Positions 1-7,837 of a stretch of 32,367 nucleotides of DNA are shown piece after piece. The DNA is taken from assembly GCA_023137595.1 (NCBI GenBank), contig JAGLOZ010000043.1, positions 1-32,367 on the forward strand, given 5' to 3'. The notes below the pieces were generated by a model. The model was not told the DNA's origin. It ran no database searches and saw nothing but the letters and a program-made list of their open reading frames with translations. Positions within the stretch are counted from its first letter, which is position 1. Each line of letters starts with the position of its first letter. The DNA is from Minisyncoccota bacterium. GTDB taxonomy: Bacteria > Patescibacteriota > Minisyncoccia > JAHIHE01 > JAGLIN01. The translations under genes were made by a program, and so were the position numbers.

Positions 1-181
1 CGCACACAAAGAGGCTATAATTGTTAAGAGTCTTTTTGAAAACTGGAATTTATTATTTGGGTTTTTACGAAGCTTTTCTTGTTCAAGCCAAGATCGTGAA
101 ACTCTAAAGGAATAAATTTTGAATAATTGGTTTTTCAGACAAGACTTAAAAAAACTTTGTGCTATTTATAAATTTCAAAAC

Positions 182-1114
182 ATGTTAAATAAAGAAGAGA
201 TAAATAAGATATTAAAAAAAGAAGATCTCAAAATTCTTAAAAGTTTGGGACAGAATTTTTTGATTGACAAAACGGTTCTTGATAAAATTGTTGAAGTTTC
301 TGATTTGAACAAGAAAGATGTTGTTTTTGAAATTGGTCCGGGATTTGGAACTTTAACGGAAGAGCTTTCAAAGAAGTGCGGGAAAGTCGTTGCAATTGAG
401 AAAGACAGAAAATTGGCGGAATTGCTGAAAAGTCGCTGGCTCCATAGTCCCGATAGGGTTGTGGAGCCTTTTGTGCAAAACGGCTCCACAGCCCTAAAAG
501 GACTATGGAGCCAGCGCGTAAAAAATACTGTGGTTATAAATGATGACATTCTAAGAGTTGATCTAAATGAATTTATAAACAATTATTCTTCTGACGGAAA
601 ATATAAACTTGTTTCCAATATTCCCTATTACATAACCTCGCCCATAATAAAGCTGTTTCTAGAAAGCGATGTTAAGCCGGAGCTTATAGTTTTGCTTGTG
701 CAAAAAGAGGTTGCAGAAAGAATTTGCGCTAAACCCGGAAAGCTAAGTATTCTTGCTCTTAGCGTGCAAGTTTATGGCGAGCCGGAAATAGCTGGTTTTG
801 TTGATAGATCCTCATTTTATCCTGAACCGAAAGTTGATTCAGCGATTTTGAAAATAAAAAATATCAGTAGAGACGCGATTATGGGTAAAGACGCGATAAA
901 TCGCGTTTCTACGAAAGATTTATTTAGAATTATAAAAATAGGCTTTTCATCAAAACGTAAGAAATTAGCAAATAATCTTTCCGCGGGCTTGCATATCAGC
1001 AGAACGCAGAGTGAGGAGCTCCTTTCGGAAGCGGGAATAAGTTCAAACGCTCGCGCGCAGGAATTAGGATTGGAAGATTGGAGGAAGCTGACGGAAATGA
1101 TTTTGCGCAGTTAG
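182..1114 (+). CDS. rsmA: 16S rRNA (adenine1518/1519-N6,N6)-dimethyltransferase RsmA (KsgA)
   Basis: SAM-dependent enzyme that dimethylates two adjacent adenines at the 3' end of 16S rRNA during small-subunit assembly. Visible family motifs are SLGQNFLID near the N-terminus, the SAM-binding FEIGPGFGTLTEEL, the acidic VVAIEKDR, VINDD, the catalytic SNIPYYITSPI (NxPY) and the C-terminal FYPEPKVDSAIL and FSSKRKKLANNL. Two stretches do not fit the family: 28 residues after ELLKS and about 15 residues after ILKIKN. Both coincide with DNA palindromes (separate entries) and both are in frame, so the gene reads through. The start is uncertain. ATG at 182 gives a usual N-terminal length but has no Shine-Dalgarno. 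TTG at 119 has AAGGA at a good distance but adds 21 residues. The identity is secure; the activity of the enlarged protein is inferred. Confidence 0.93.
   Translation: MLNKEEINKILKKEDLKILKSLGQNFLIDKTVLDKIVEVSDLNKKDVVFEIGPGFGTLTEELSKKCGKVVAIEKDRKLAELLKSRWLHSPDRVVEPFVQNGSTALKGLWSQRVKNTVVINDDILRVDLNEFINNYSSDGKYKLVSNIPYYITSPIIKLFLESDVKPELIVLLVQKEVAERICAKPGKLSILALSVQVYGEPEIAGFVDRSSFYPEPKVDSAILKIKNISRDAIMGKDAINRVSTKDLFRIIKIGFSSKRKKLANNLSAGLHISRTQSEELLSEAGISSNARAQELGLEDWRKLTEMILRS
434..517. repeat. 84-bp palindromic element inserted in frame in rsmA
   Basis: Two near-perfect 35-base arms (434-468 and 482-516) surround a 13-base loop. The outer 17 bases, CGCTGGCTCCATAGTCC, match their partner exactly; inside that there are a few mismatches. 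The element is exactly 28 codons long and stays open, coding for a segment running from RWLHSP to LWSQR. It falls between the helix after VVAIEKDR and the VINDD strand of RsmA, where family members have no such insertion. The arrangement resembles the Rickettsia palindromic elements, which are known to sit inside genes. Whether this one is related to those is unknown. Confidence 0.85.
867..912. repeat. second palindromic element in rsmA (GTAGAGACGCGAT family)
   Basis: GTAGAGACGCGAT at 867-879 pairs with ATCGCGTTTCTAC at 900-912 with one mismatch. An inner hairpin AGACGCGA-TAAA-TCGCGTTT lies at 889-908. It codes for about 15 extra residues (SRDAIMGKDAINRVST) in the loop between ILKIKN and KDLFRIIK of RsmA. 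Closely related palindromes lie outside genes at 1115-1134, 1157-1199, 3532-3558 and 29436-29466, so this is a member of a dispersed family that landed in a coding region. Confidence 0.8.
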
Positions 1115-1199
1115 AGACGCGATTTATCGCGTCTTGAATGCGGGATAAATCATTTTGTAGAAACTACACGCTTTTAGACGCGATAAATCGTGTTTCTAC
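1115..1199. repeat. two palindromes of the GTAGAGACGCGAT family after rsmA
   Basis: The first, AGACGCGAT-TT-ATCGCGTCT (1115-1134), has perfect 9-base arms and starts on the rsmA stop codon. It has no following T-run, so it is not a classical terminator. The second (1157-1199) has outer arms GTAGAAAC and GTTTCTAC and an inner ACGCGAT-AA-ATCGTGT. The second closely matches the copy inside rsmA at 867-912. Confidence 0.8.
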
Positions 1200-1246
1200 G
1201 GATGAAATAGAAATAGAATTTAAGGACGAGAAACTATGAAATGGGG

Positions 1247-1275
1247 TTGACAAACTCTGTTTTTTTGTGTAGAAT
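1247..1275 (+). promoter_or_regulatory. sigma70-type promoter
   Basis: TTGACA at 1247-1252 and TAGAAT at 1270-1275 are separated by exactly 17 bases. This is the best promoter match in the window. It would start a transcript near 1282 that carries a leader of about 200 bases before the gene at 1485. Confidence 0.75.
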
Positions 1276-1484
1276 TTAGAGTTCTAATGATGAGAAATTC
1301 TGCCTAAAAAGAATCGTCATTAGTTGGGATTCATTCATCTTATTCATTTTAGGGCAAACGGATGAGTTCGCCGGTAATTCGGCAATTGTATTGATCATTG
1401 ACAACTAAATAGTTTGTCGCAGTGAAATATTTGAACTGAGACAGGCAAGAAATAAAAATAAAAATAAACGGAGAGTGAACAATT
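1276..1484 (+). promoter_or_regulatory. long folded 5' leader of the gene at 1485
   Basis: About 200 bases separate the promoter from the ATG. The leader holds a stem CTAATGATGA (1284-1293) with TCGTCATTAG (1314-1323), a short GCCG/CGGC hairpin near 1361-1374 and GACAACTA/TAGTTTGTC (1400-1418). GGAG near 1471 serves as ribosome-binding site. It matches no riboswitch class I can recognise. Confidence 0.4.
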
Positions 1485-2831
1485 ATGGAAGGAAGAAATA
1501 AAGATTTTTTTAGCAGAGACACTTCCTCAACGGCGAGGGAGAAAGAGGTTAAGGGAAGGAGAGATAGAAGCAGTGCAAGCGGTTTAGAAGAAAATTCGTC
1601 ATTGGAATTATCTTCAAAAATTAAAAATTTTATTCTGATTGCTGGATTTTGCTTGCTTTTCTGTCTAATGTTTTTTGTGAGTATGCCAGTTTTTAAATGG
1701 GTTATATTTGCGGTGCTAGCTTTGTACATTTTATCTGGTGATAGCGCAAAAGAAGTTATAACAAAATTAGAAACAATGGGAAGTCACAAAGGGAAACTTA
1801 ATATTTTGGAACAAGCCATTTTGTTTACAAATTTTATTGGAATACTTCTTGGACTTAAGATTTCAAGATTCGCAACCTCTTTGTTCGCGATTTTGTTTCT
1901 AATAATGGCGGGTATAACAGGAAAGGTTATAGGTTTGATATTGTTGGCAATATTTTTAGTCAGTCTGGCTTTGGCTATTTGGATATATCTCAAAAAAAAT
2001 ATTGTAACAATAAAAGCTGGTGATAAAGGTCCTGTCGAAGTTGGGTTGCTAAGAGTAATGAAGAAAAGGATTCCCGTTGTTTTTGGGGAAGGCGATGCAT
2101 TGACATTTCCTCCATTTATAACTATTGATCCAATTGATGTAAGTGGAAGAACATTAGACATTGATCCAGTTGAAATAATTTCAAAAGACGGAGTTACTGG
2201 GATTTTTAAAAATGTATCTGCAATATGGTCTCCGGATGATGATCCGTTTGAATTGATGAATTTTATAAATTTCAATGGTGAAATAAATATTCATGATGCA
2301 TTGGAGGACTTGATTCCGAGTCTTCTTGCGGATTTTGCCAAATTATGTGAAATGGAGGCATTGCGGATTACTTCATCGGCTGATATAGAAAGATTTGTCT
2401 TGAGCAAATTAACGGGAGTAAAAAAAGACTTGATAGAAGCCGAGAAAAGGAAACCGGGCAATCAAAGGGGAATTCCTGTCGTTGATCTTTTTGGAGCTTT
2501 AATTAAAAAGATAACAACAGGAAAATTAGAGCCCTCTAAAGAATATCTGGAGGCTATAGAAAGAGCAGCAGAAGAAATTCCACAGAGGAGAGAACAGAAG
2601 TTTGATATGGAAACTTTGCGAATTTTGATAAACACGGTAAAAGGAAGATCAGAAGACGCTGAAGTTCCTGATAATGAAATTGATTCTCTGATGACAGTTC
2701 TTAAGGTTTATGAAAAAAGTCCAGAAGACCTGGGAACGCAAGTTCTGCATGCAAGAATAGCAAATATATTTGAACCGCAGTTTGTTGAAAAAATGGTAGA
2801 CAAACTAATAAGCAGCTTATCAAAGCGGTGA
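1485..2831 (+). CDS. membrane-anchored SPFH (stomatin/flotillin)-like protein, putative
   Basis: The 448-aa protein has a charged N-terminus of about 45 residues, then hydrophobic helices at about 46-75 and 105-168, then a soluble half. The soluble part begins EVGLLRVMKKRIPVVFGEG, passes through FPPFITIDPIDVSGRTLDI and continues VEIISKDGVTGIFKNVSAIW. This follows the pattern of SPFH/band-7 domains: a high-set glycine, a pro-phe segment, then a strand with KDGV and a valine-rich strand. The remaining 200 residues are largely helical. SPFH proteins scaffold membrane microdomains and bind proteases or channels. A GGAG ribosome-binding site precedes the ATG. The gene overlaps the next one by four bases. 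The family call is an inference from the pattern; if it is wrong, this is a conserved-looking polytopic membrane protein of unknown role. Confidence 0.5.
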   Translation: MEGRNKDFFSRDTSSTAREKEVKGRRDRSSASGLEENSSLELSSKIKNFILIAGFCLLFCLMFFVSMPVFKWVIFAVLALYILSGDSAKEVITKLETMGSHKGKLNILEQAILFTNFIGILLGLKISRFATSLFAILFLIMAGITGKVIGLILLAIFLVSLALAIWIYLKKNIVTIKAGDKGPVEVGLLRVMKKRIPVVFGEGDALTFPPFITIDPIDVSGRTLDIDPVEIISKDGVTGIFKNVSAIWSPDDDPFELMNFINFNGEINIHDALEDLIPSLLADFAKLCEMEALRITSSADIERFVLSKLTGVKKDLIEAEKRKPGNQRGIPVVDLFGALIKKITTGKLEPSKEYLEAIERAAEEIPQRREQKFDMETLRILINTVKGRSEDAEVPDNEIDSLMTVLKVYEKSPEDLGTQVLHARIANIFEPQFVEKMVDKLISSLSKR

Positions 2832-3475
2832 TCAAATTGGATGTCATCGTAAAGATACTTGTTGGCCTGCTTGCCGGACTTGTCTTTCTTTTGTTTTGGG
2901 CATTAGGAGGAGTTAATCTTGGCGGATGGACAATTGTAATTTTTTTAGCGATATTTTTGCTTGCAATTGCTTATTTCTTCATAAAGAACGGAATTAGCCT
3001 TTACTGGGTGGCGGGGATAATCGTTCTTATTCTGGTCATTGGTCTTTTTTCTGGTTTTATTAAAACCGATCTTTGGGACAGTAAGGAAGAGGGCAAAGTA
3101 ATCGGACAAGATCTTTTCATAATTTCTTATTCCGAAGGCGATGCCAAGCGCCACAGAGGACTAGACGGAGTGAAAATTGAAGGAGGGGAAAAGCCAAGTT
3201 ATTCTCGGCTTGTCATTTACAGAGACTCATATTCCAAAATCTCTTTTGACTACAAGGGAGATCCAGAGGCATATTTTAATGTGAGCGTCTGGGAATTGGA
3301 TTCACATCCGAATGATGTGTATGAGTATGGAGCTGTGAATTTTTCAGCCGAAAAAGAATATGTGGAAACACACAATCAAGGAGGAAACAATAAGAAAATA
3401 GGTATAATAATAGAAATGTTCGTGCCTTCGGGTGCGACAGCTGAGATAAAGAATTTCAAAGTGGTGAGCGCGTAG
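2828..3475 (+). CDS. membrane protein with exported beta-rich domain, unknown function
   Basis: The 215-aa protein starts at GTG, overlapping the stop of the upstream gene (GTGA), so the two are probably translationally coupled. Three hydrophobic helices fill residues 5-28, 32-51 and 57-76. A C-terminal domain of about 135 residues follows, probably outside the membrane and mostly beta by its alternating pattern. I recognise no family. With the SPFH-like partner, it may form a small membrane complex; NfeD-like partners of SPFH proteins have a comparable layout (helices, then a beta domain), but the resemblance is only in layout. A terminator overlaps its last codons. Confidence 0.75.
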   Translation: MIKLDVIVKILVGLLAGLVFLLFWALGGVNLGGWTIVIFLAIFLLAIAYFFIKNGISLYWVAGIIVLILVIGLFSGFIKTDLWDSKEEGKVIGQDLFIISYSEGDAKRHRGLDGVKIEGGEKPSYSRLVIYRDSYSKISFDYKGDPEAYFNVSVWELDSHPNDVYEYGAVNFSAEKEYVETHNQGGNNKKIGIIIEMFVPSGATAEIKNFKVVSA

Positions 3476-3495
3476 AAATGTGCTCGCCTTTTTTT
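3463..3495 (+). terminator. rho-independent terminator
   Basis: The stem GGTGAGC/GCTCGCC (one G-T pair) is followed by seven T. The stem begins inside the coding sequence ending at 3475. It closes the two-gene unit that starts at 1485. Confidence 0.75.
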
Positions 3496-3531
3496 ATTTG
3501 GTTGATGATAAATAAATTATACCCGCGCCCA

Positions 3532-3558
3532 TAGAGACGCAGCACTGCTGCGTCTCTA
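3532..3558. repeat. palindrome of the TAGAGACGCAGCA family
   Basis: Perfect 13-base arms TAGAGACGCAGCA and TGCTGCGTCTCTA flank a single base. It is nearly identical in its arms to the palindrome at 29436-29466 and related to the elements in and after rsmA. Confidence 0.85.
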
Positions 3559-3630
3559 CGCGAATGAGGATATTCAAATTTAACGGTTTGGCGTGAATTC
3601 GAGCTGAAGTCCTTGCTCCATTTATTTATT

Positions 3631-3658
3631 TTGCCTTTGTTTCGTTTTGTGATATAAT
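3631..3658 (+). promoter_or_regulatory. probable promoter of the secretion-like cluster
   Basis: TTGCCT at 3631-3636 and TATAAT at 3653-3658 are spaced by 16 bases, about 75 bases before the ATG at 3737. The -10 box is a perfect consensus; the -35 box is fair. Confidence 0.5.
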
Positions 3659-3736
3659 AAAGTCAAAATCAGCGGTTTTTGGGCGATCAAAAATCTGTTG
3701 ATAATTTGGTTTTATTTTTACTTTTTTCAAAAAAAT

Positions 3737-6700
3737 ATGAGCGAGAAATTTAAAAGTTTTATAAATAATTTTTCAAAGTTTTTTCAAAGAAATAAAAAGT
3801 TTAGCAAGAGATCTTTTCTTGTGATCGCGACCGTTGTTTTTTTTGTCGCTGTGAGCGTGAGCGTGCCTGTTCATCAGGCGCATGCAGGCTTGGGGGCAGA
3901 TGCAATTGCTAAAGGATTTGAAATTTTCATAGAAAAAGCATCAGAAGGCGGCGAGATTCTTTTGAATATTATATACGCAGTTTTGTTTCTTATCTTAAAT
4001 CTTTTTCTTGACTTGTCCATTATTTTGGTCAAATTTGGGGCTTGGCTGATTGACGCTGTTACGGAGCCAGTGTTGTATGTTGGTAATCCCACAGCCGTTC
4101 CTCCTATTCCGGGAGTTTTGACATCTTCAACCGTTGATATCGGATGGAAAACGGTCAGAGATGTATGCAACATTTTCTATTTATTTTTCCTGCTTATTAT
4201 AGCGTTTGGCACAATATTGCGAAGCAGCACTTTCAACGCAAAAAATCTTCTTCCCAAACTTGTAATTTCGCTGTTTTTGATAAATTTTAGCGCTGTGATC
4301 GCGAAACTTGTCATTGATTTTGGACAAGTTTTTATGTATGAGATAATGAGTTGGATGGGTTCCTTCACAGCGGGAGCAGGAAGCCTGACTTCAATTGTAG
4401 ACCAATTTAGCGATCAGCTTAACAACTTTGGATCAAAGCCTTCTTTTGAAAAAGTTGTACAGGTAACTTTTGCTCTGGTGTATTCTTTGATCCTAGGGTT
4501 TGTATACATCATGCTAGCGATGTTTCTTCTTGTTCGTTTGGTCGCGTTCGTGCTTTTGATAATTCTTTCTCCCATCGCGTTTTTGAGCATAGTGCTTCCT
4601 TCAATGGCAAAATATACAAGCAGATGGTGGAGCGAGCTGATAAAATATACTATTTTCGGGCCTATATTTTGGTTTTTTATTTATTTGTCCGCGACGATGG
4701 CAAATGAACTGATCACTAATTATGCGCCGGACATGACGACCGCAGTCGGTTTTGGTATAATTGAAACTATTGTGGTTTTGATCTTTCCGCATATGATCGC
4801 GCTTATAATGCTCTTGGCTGTTATTCCTGTAACTCAAGAGCTTGGAATGGCTGGTTCCAACAAGATCATCGGGGGAGCCGGTGGAATTGGAAAAGTTGCC
4901 ATGGGAACATACGCGGGAGTTAAATTGGCCGGAGGATTGGGAAGAAGGGCGGGAGGAGAAGTTTCAAAAAGATCTGACACTGTTTCTAAAAAAGTTGAGG
5001 GGACAAAGCAATGGGGTTATGATAAAATGGGTAAAATTCCCGGTATGCAGGGAGCTGCCTTAAAAGGCAAGGCGGGAATTGAAAAGAGACGAGAAGACAG
5101 GCTCAAAAAGATGGAAATGGATTTTGGAGATCTCAAGAGCATAGACTTGAAGCTGCTTAAAGGCAAGGCAGATAGCAAATTGGGAACTACGGATGACAAG
5201 GCCTTGCTTCTGAAAGCCGCCGCGGCGCAGGGCAAGCTGGGTGATCCAATGTATGAAGACTATATGAAGGGCGCGGAATCATCTATGAGCGAGAAAGAAC
5301 TTAATGAAATTACTGACAAAAATTTGAATATGGCATTGCAAACAAGTAGCGGAGAAGAAAGAATGAAGGAAATGGAAAGCGGTGATGATGGTGTAAATAA
5401 ATTGTCAAAAGAAGCGAAACAAAGGATAAAAGATAAAGGGAATACGAAGGAAGCTTACCAAGAAGAATATTTGCGAGAAAGAATGGCTGATATCGTGAAA
5501 GATGGAAAAGCGCATGAAGTTCAGGATCTTGATAACGAAATGTCGGCTAAGGTCTGGCATGAAAGCCAGGACAGCGACCAGAGAAAATCCAGCTTCAGTA
5601 GGATGAACAAAGAAGATAGAGAAAAATTGTCTGATGGATATCTTAAAAACATACAAGACATTAAAGGAAGCGATGAACAGCAATCGGCAATTAGACAAGA
5701 CAATAAGGAATTTAGCTCCAATGCCGCCAAGCTCGGCAAAGGACTGGAAGAATCATTCGCTTGGGGTGGAGATAGAGCAGGAGAAGAAATTAAAGAAGCA
5801 TTTAGTGATTTCAGTCATAAAGATGTTGCTAAAATGTCTTCGGGCGATCTTGATAAATATGGACATAATGCTACTAAAAATCAAATTACAGGACTTGAAA
5901 AGGCAGGCGAATATAAAACAGTAAGAAAGATCAGAGAGTCCAAGAGAATAAATGACCCCGAAGGATTTGATCGAGATAGTAATAGACCCACAAATCCAAC
6001 AGATGGAGAGTCGGGTGGAGAATCAGGCGGTGGGTCAGGTGGAGCGTCGGGTGGAGCGTCAAGCGGAAAATCAGGTAAGGATAAAAACAATTACGATCAT
6101 TCATATGGTTTTGCTTCTAGCAAACCTAAGCAGTCTATTTCAGAAAATAAACCAGTTTTAGGCCAGAGCGTGCTAGAGAATCAAGGGACCGTTGAAGCAT
6201 TACAAAAATTAGCGAAAAAAGAAGGTTTTGAGGAAGGGATAGATGTTTCTGAAGAGAATCATGGGATTAGCGTGGGCTCTGCTGGATTCTCAGGAAGTTC
6301 ATCATCAGGAGACAGCGAAGGAAAAATGGACAAAGTTCACTTCAGCCCAAATGTTATTGAGAACACAAAAGAATTATTTGAGACTGATCAGGAATTTGGT
6401 GAAAAAGGAATGGAGAGACTTATAAAACATGAAAAAATGCATACGGAGGGACCAGCTTTAGAAATGATAGAAAAAGAAGAAAAAGAATTAGAAAAATATT
6501 CTAAGCAAGAAGGGGTTTCTCCTAAAGATATTAAAAAGAAAAAAAAGGAGCTTCATGAAAAATATCACGAAGGAGGAGAAAGTGGCGCTGGCGGTGAAAT
6601 GCACGCGCAAGTTCAATTGGCAAATGAAGTTTATGAAGATAAGGAAAAATTTATAAAAGATGAGGCTACGACGCATGTTACGGCTGATGCTGTTTATGAA

Positions 6701-7576
6701 GGAATGGATAAGATAGGTAAAATAAAATATGGTTCTGAAAATCCAGGCTTACATAGAACTCATTCTGCTTTTATTGATGATAAAGTTAAAGATGAAATTA
6801 CCGAACGAATGGAGGAAATGCGTCAAAGTTTGGTGGCGAAGCATAAAGCGAAAAAGGACGCAGAAGCGGGAGGTGATGAGACGAGTGTTGGGGGCATGGA
6901 TGATTTTATGACAGGGTCAGGGAAAGGTAATGCGGAAGCTAAAACAGAGCCACAAAGCAAAAGAACAAAAGCCAAAAAAGCGATAGATTCATATAAAGGG
7001 TATGCAAGAACTACTTCTCCAGGAAATGTAAAGAAAAAAGTTGTAGATACATATAATGAAAAAATGCCACCCGTGGAAGCTGCGATGGGTAAAGCAGAAA
7101 TAGCGGGATTAGATCTTGTTGGCAAGTTTAGACCAACAGTAAGAGCGGCCAATAAGGTTGTTATTCCTATACTTGATGAAGGAGTAAAGGCAAATGAAGA
7201 AAAAATGGCTGGAGCGAAAATTTCCAATAAAGAAATGAGAGAGCGAATGGCTAAAAGACTGAAAACAGAAGTAAAATCAACTGTGTCAAAAAATGCTGGT
7301 GAGGGTGCAAAGGCAGCCGGTGATGGAGCTGGCGCGGCGCTGAAAGAATTTGGGAAGAAAAAGAGAGGAAAAGTGGGAGCTGCTGCGACGGTGGTTGGTA
7401 CGCTTGTGGAAAATAAAAAATTTCAAGAAATAGCTTCTGAAGAAGCGAAGAAATGGGCGGATCAAGAGGAAAGAAAAGAACGGACTGCCAATAAGCAATC
7501 TGATATAAAACCAAGCGCAAAACCAAAGGCAGGAACAACAAAAACACCGCCTACAAAACCTAAAAGTAACAAGTAA
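3737..7576 (+). CDS. giant VirB6/TrbL-like membrane protein with HEXXH motif in its tail
   Basis: The protein is 1279 aa from ATG 3737; a TTG at 3698 would add 13 residues before a clear signal peptide, so I prefer the ATG. Residues 1-50 form a basic then hydrophobic signal ending AHA. Hydrophobic helices lie at about 74-100, 141-162, 171-196, 240-290, 305-322 and 336-365. The polytopic layout, size and place before prgI and virB4 fit VirB6/TrbL-type inner-membrane channel subunits of type IV secretion. From residue 380 on, the 900-residue tail is hydrophilic, Lys/Glu-rich and helical. A Gly/Ser linker sits at about 757-782. The motif HEKMH begins at residue 898 and EMHAQ follows about 56 residues later, as in zinc peptidases of the gluzincin type. 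The VirB6 role is inferred from topology and context; the peptidase idea is a hypothesis. Confidence 0.75.
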   Translation: MSEKFKSFINNFSKFFQRNKKFSKRSFLVIATVVFFVAVSVSVPVHQAHAGLGADAIAKGFEIFIEKASEGGEILLNIIYAVLFLILNLFLDLSIILVKFGAWLIDAVTEPVLYVGNPTAVPPIPGVLTSSTVDIGWKTVRDVCNIFYLFFLLIIAFGTILRSSTFNAKNLLPKLVISLFLINFSAVIAKLVIDFGQVFMYEIMSWMGSFTAGAGSLTSIVDQFSDQLNNFGSKPSFEKVVQVTFALVYSLILGFVYIMLAMFLLVRLVAFVLLIILSPIAFLSIVLPSMAKYTSRWWSELIKYTIFGPIFWFFIYLSATMANELITNYAPDMTTAVGFGIIETIVVLIFPHMIALIMLLAVIPVTQELGMAGSNKIIGGAGGIGKVAMGTYAGVKLAGGLGRRAGGEVSKRSDTVSKKVEGTKQWGYDKMGKIPGMQGAALKGKAGIEKRREDRLKKMEMDFGDLKSIDLKLLKGKADSKLGTTDDKALLLKAAAAQGKLGDPMYEDYMKGAESSMSEKELNEITDKNLNMALQTSSGEERMKEMESGDDGVNKLSKEAKQRIKDKGNTKEAYQEEYLRERMADIVKDGKAHEVQDLDNEMSAKVWHESQDSDQRKSSFSRMNKEDREKLSDGYLKNIQDIKGSDEQQSAIRQDNKEFSSNAAKLGKGLEESFAWGGDRAGEEIKEAFSDFSHKDVAKMSSGDLDKYGHNATKNQITGLEKAGEYKTVRKIRESKRINDPEGFDRDSNRPTNPTDGESGGESGGGSGGASGGASSGKSGKDKNNYDHSYGFASSKPKQSISENKPVLGQSVLENQGTVEALQKLAKKEGFEEGIDVSEENHGISVGSAGFSGSSSSGDSEGKMDKVHFSPNVIENTKELFETDQEFGEKGMERLIKHEKMHTEGPALEMIEKEEKELEKYSKQEGVSPKDIKKKKKELHEKYHEGGESGAGGEMHAQVQLANEVYEDKEKFIKDEATTHVTADAVYEGMDKIGKIKYGSENPGLHRTHSAFIDDKVKDEITERMEEMRQSLVAKHKAKKDAEAGGDETSVGGMDDFMTGSGKGNAEAKTEPQSKRTKAKKAIDSYKGYARTTSPGNVKKKVVDTYNEKMPPVEAAMGKAEIAGLDLVGKFRPTVRAANKVVIPILDEGVKANEEKMAGAKISNKEMRERMAKRLKTEVKSTVSKNAGEGAKAAGDGAGAALKEFGKKKRGKVGAAATVVGTLVENKKFQEIASEEAKKWADQEERKERTANKQSDIKPSAKPKAGTTKTPPTKPKSNK

Positions 7577-7837
7577 CTTCAAGACCGTTTCAAAATTGAC
7601 GATGTAAAAAAGAGATTTGATAGATTTAAGGCAAGTAATGAGAGCGCGAATGATATTAATATAGGAATAAAATAAGATTAAATCGCGCAGGAACTTGATA
7701 GTTCTAATAAAATGAAATAAACTGGATCCCAGACATTTTTTCTGAAGTTTATGCCGATGAAAATCAGCGTTATCTCTTCAGAAAAAATTCTAGGACGACA
7801 AAAAGCGAGGAAATTCTTAATTTAACAAAATTATAAT
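7577..7837. repeat. noncoding gap with an inverted repeat (arms 7736-7747 and 7776-7787)
   Basis: TTTTTTCTGAAG and CTTCAGAAAAAA are exact complements around a 28-base loop; the pairing extends imperfectly to about 7727-7797. It may act as a terminator or be a small mobile palindrome. The first 95 bases hold a frame, open without a start codon, running from 7578 to a TAA near 7676. It might be a shifted remnant of the preceding protein's C-terminus. Confidence 0.5.

Noticed and set aside
119-181. TTG start at 119 for rsmA
   Set aside because: It has a better Shine-Dalgarno, but it adds 21 residues that family members lack; kept only as an alternative.
1276-1484. Known riboswitch (cyclic-di-GMP or fluoride class) in the leader
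   Set aside because: GGGCAAAC resembles part of a cyclic-di-GMP-I aptamer, but the second conserved strand (GACGCAAAGC) is missing and the stems do not match.
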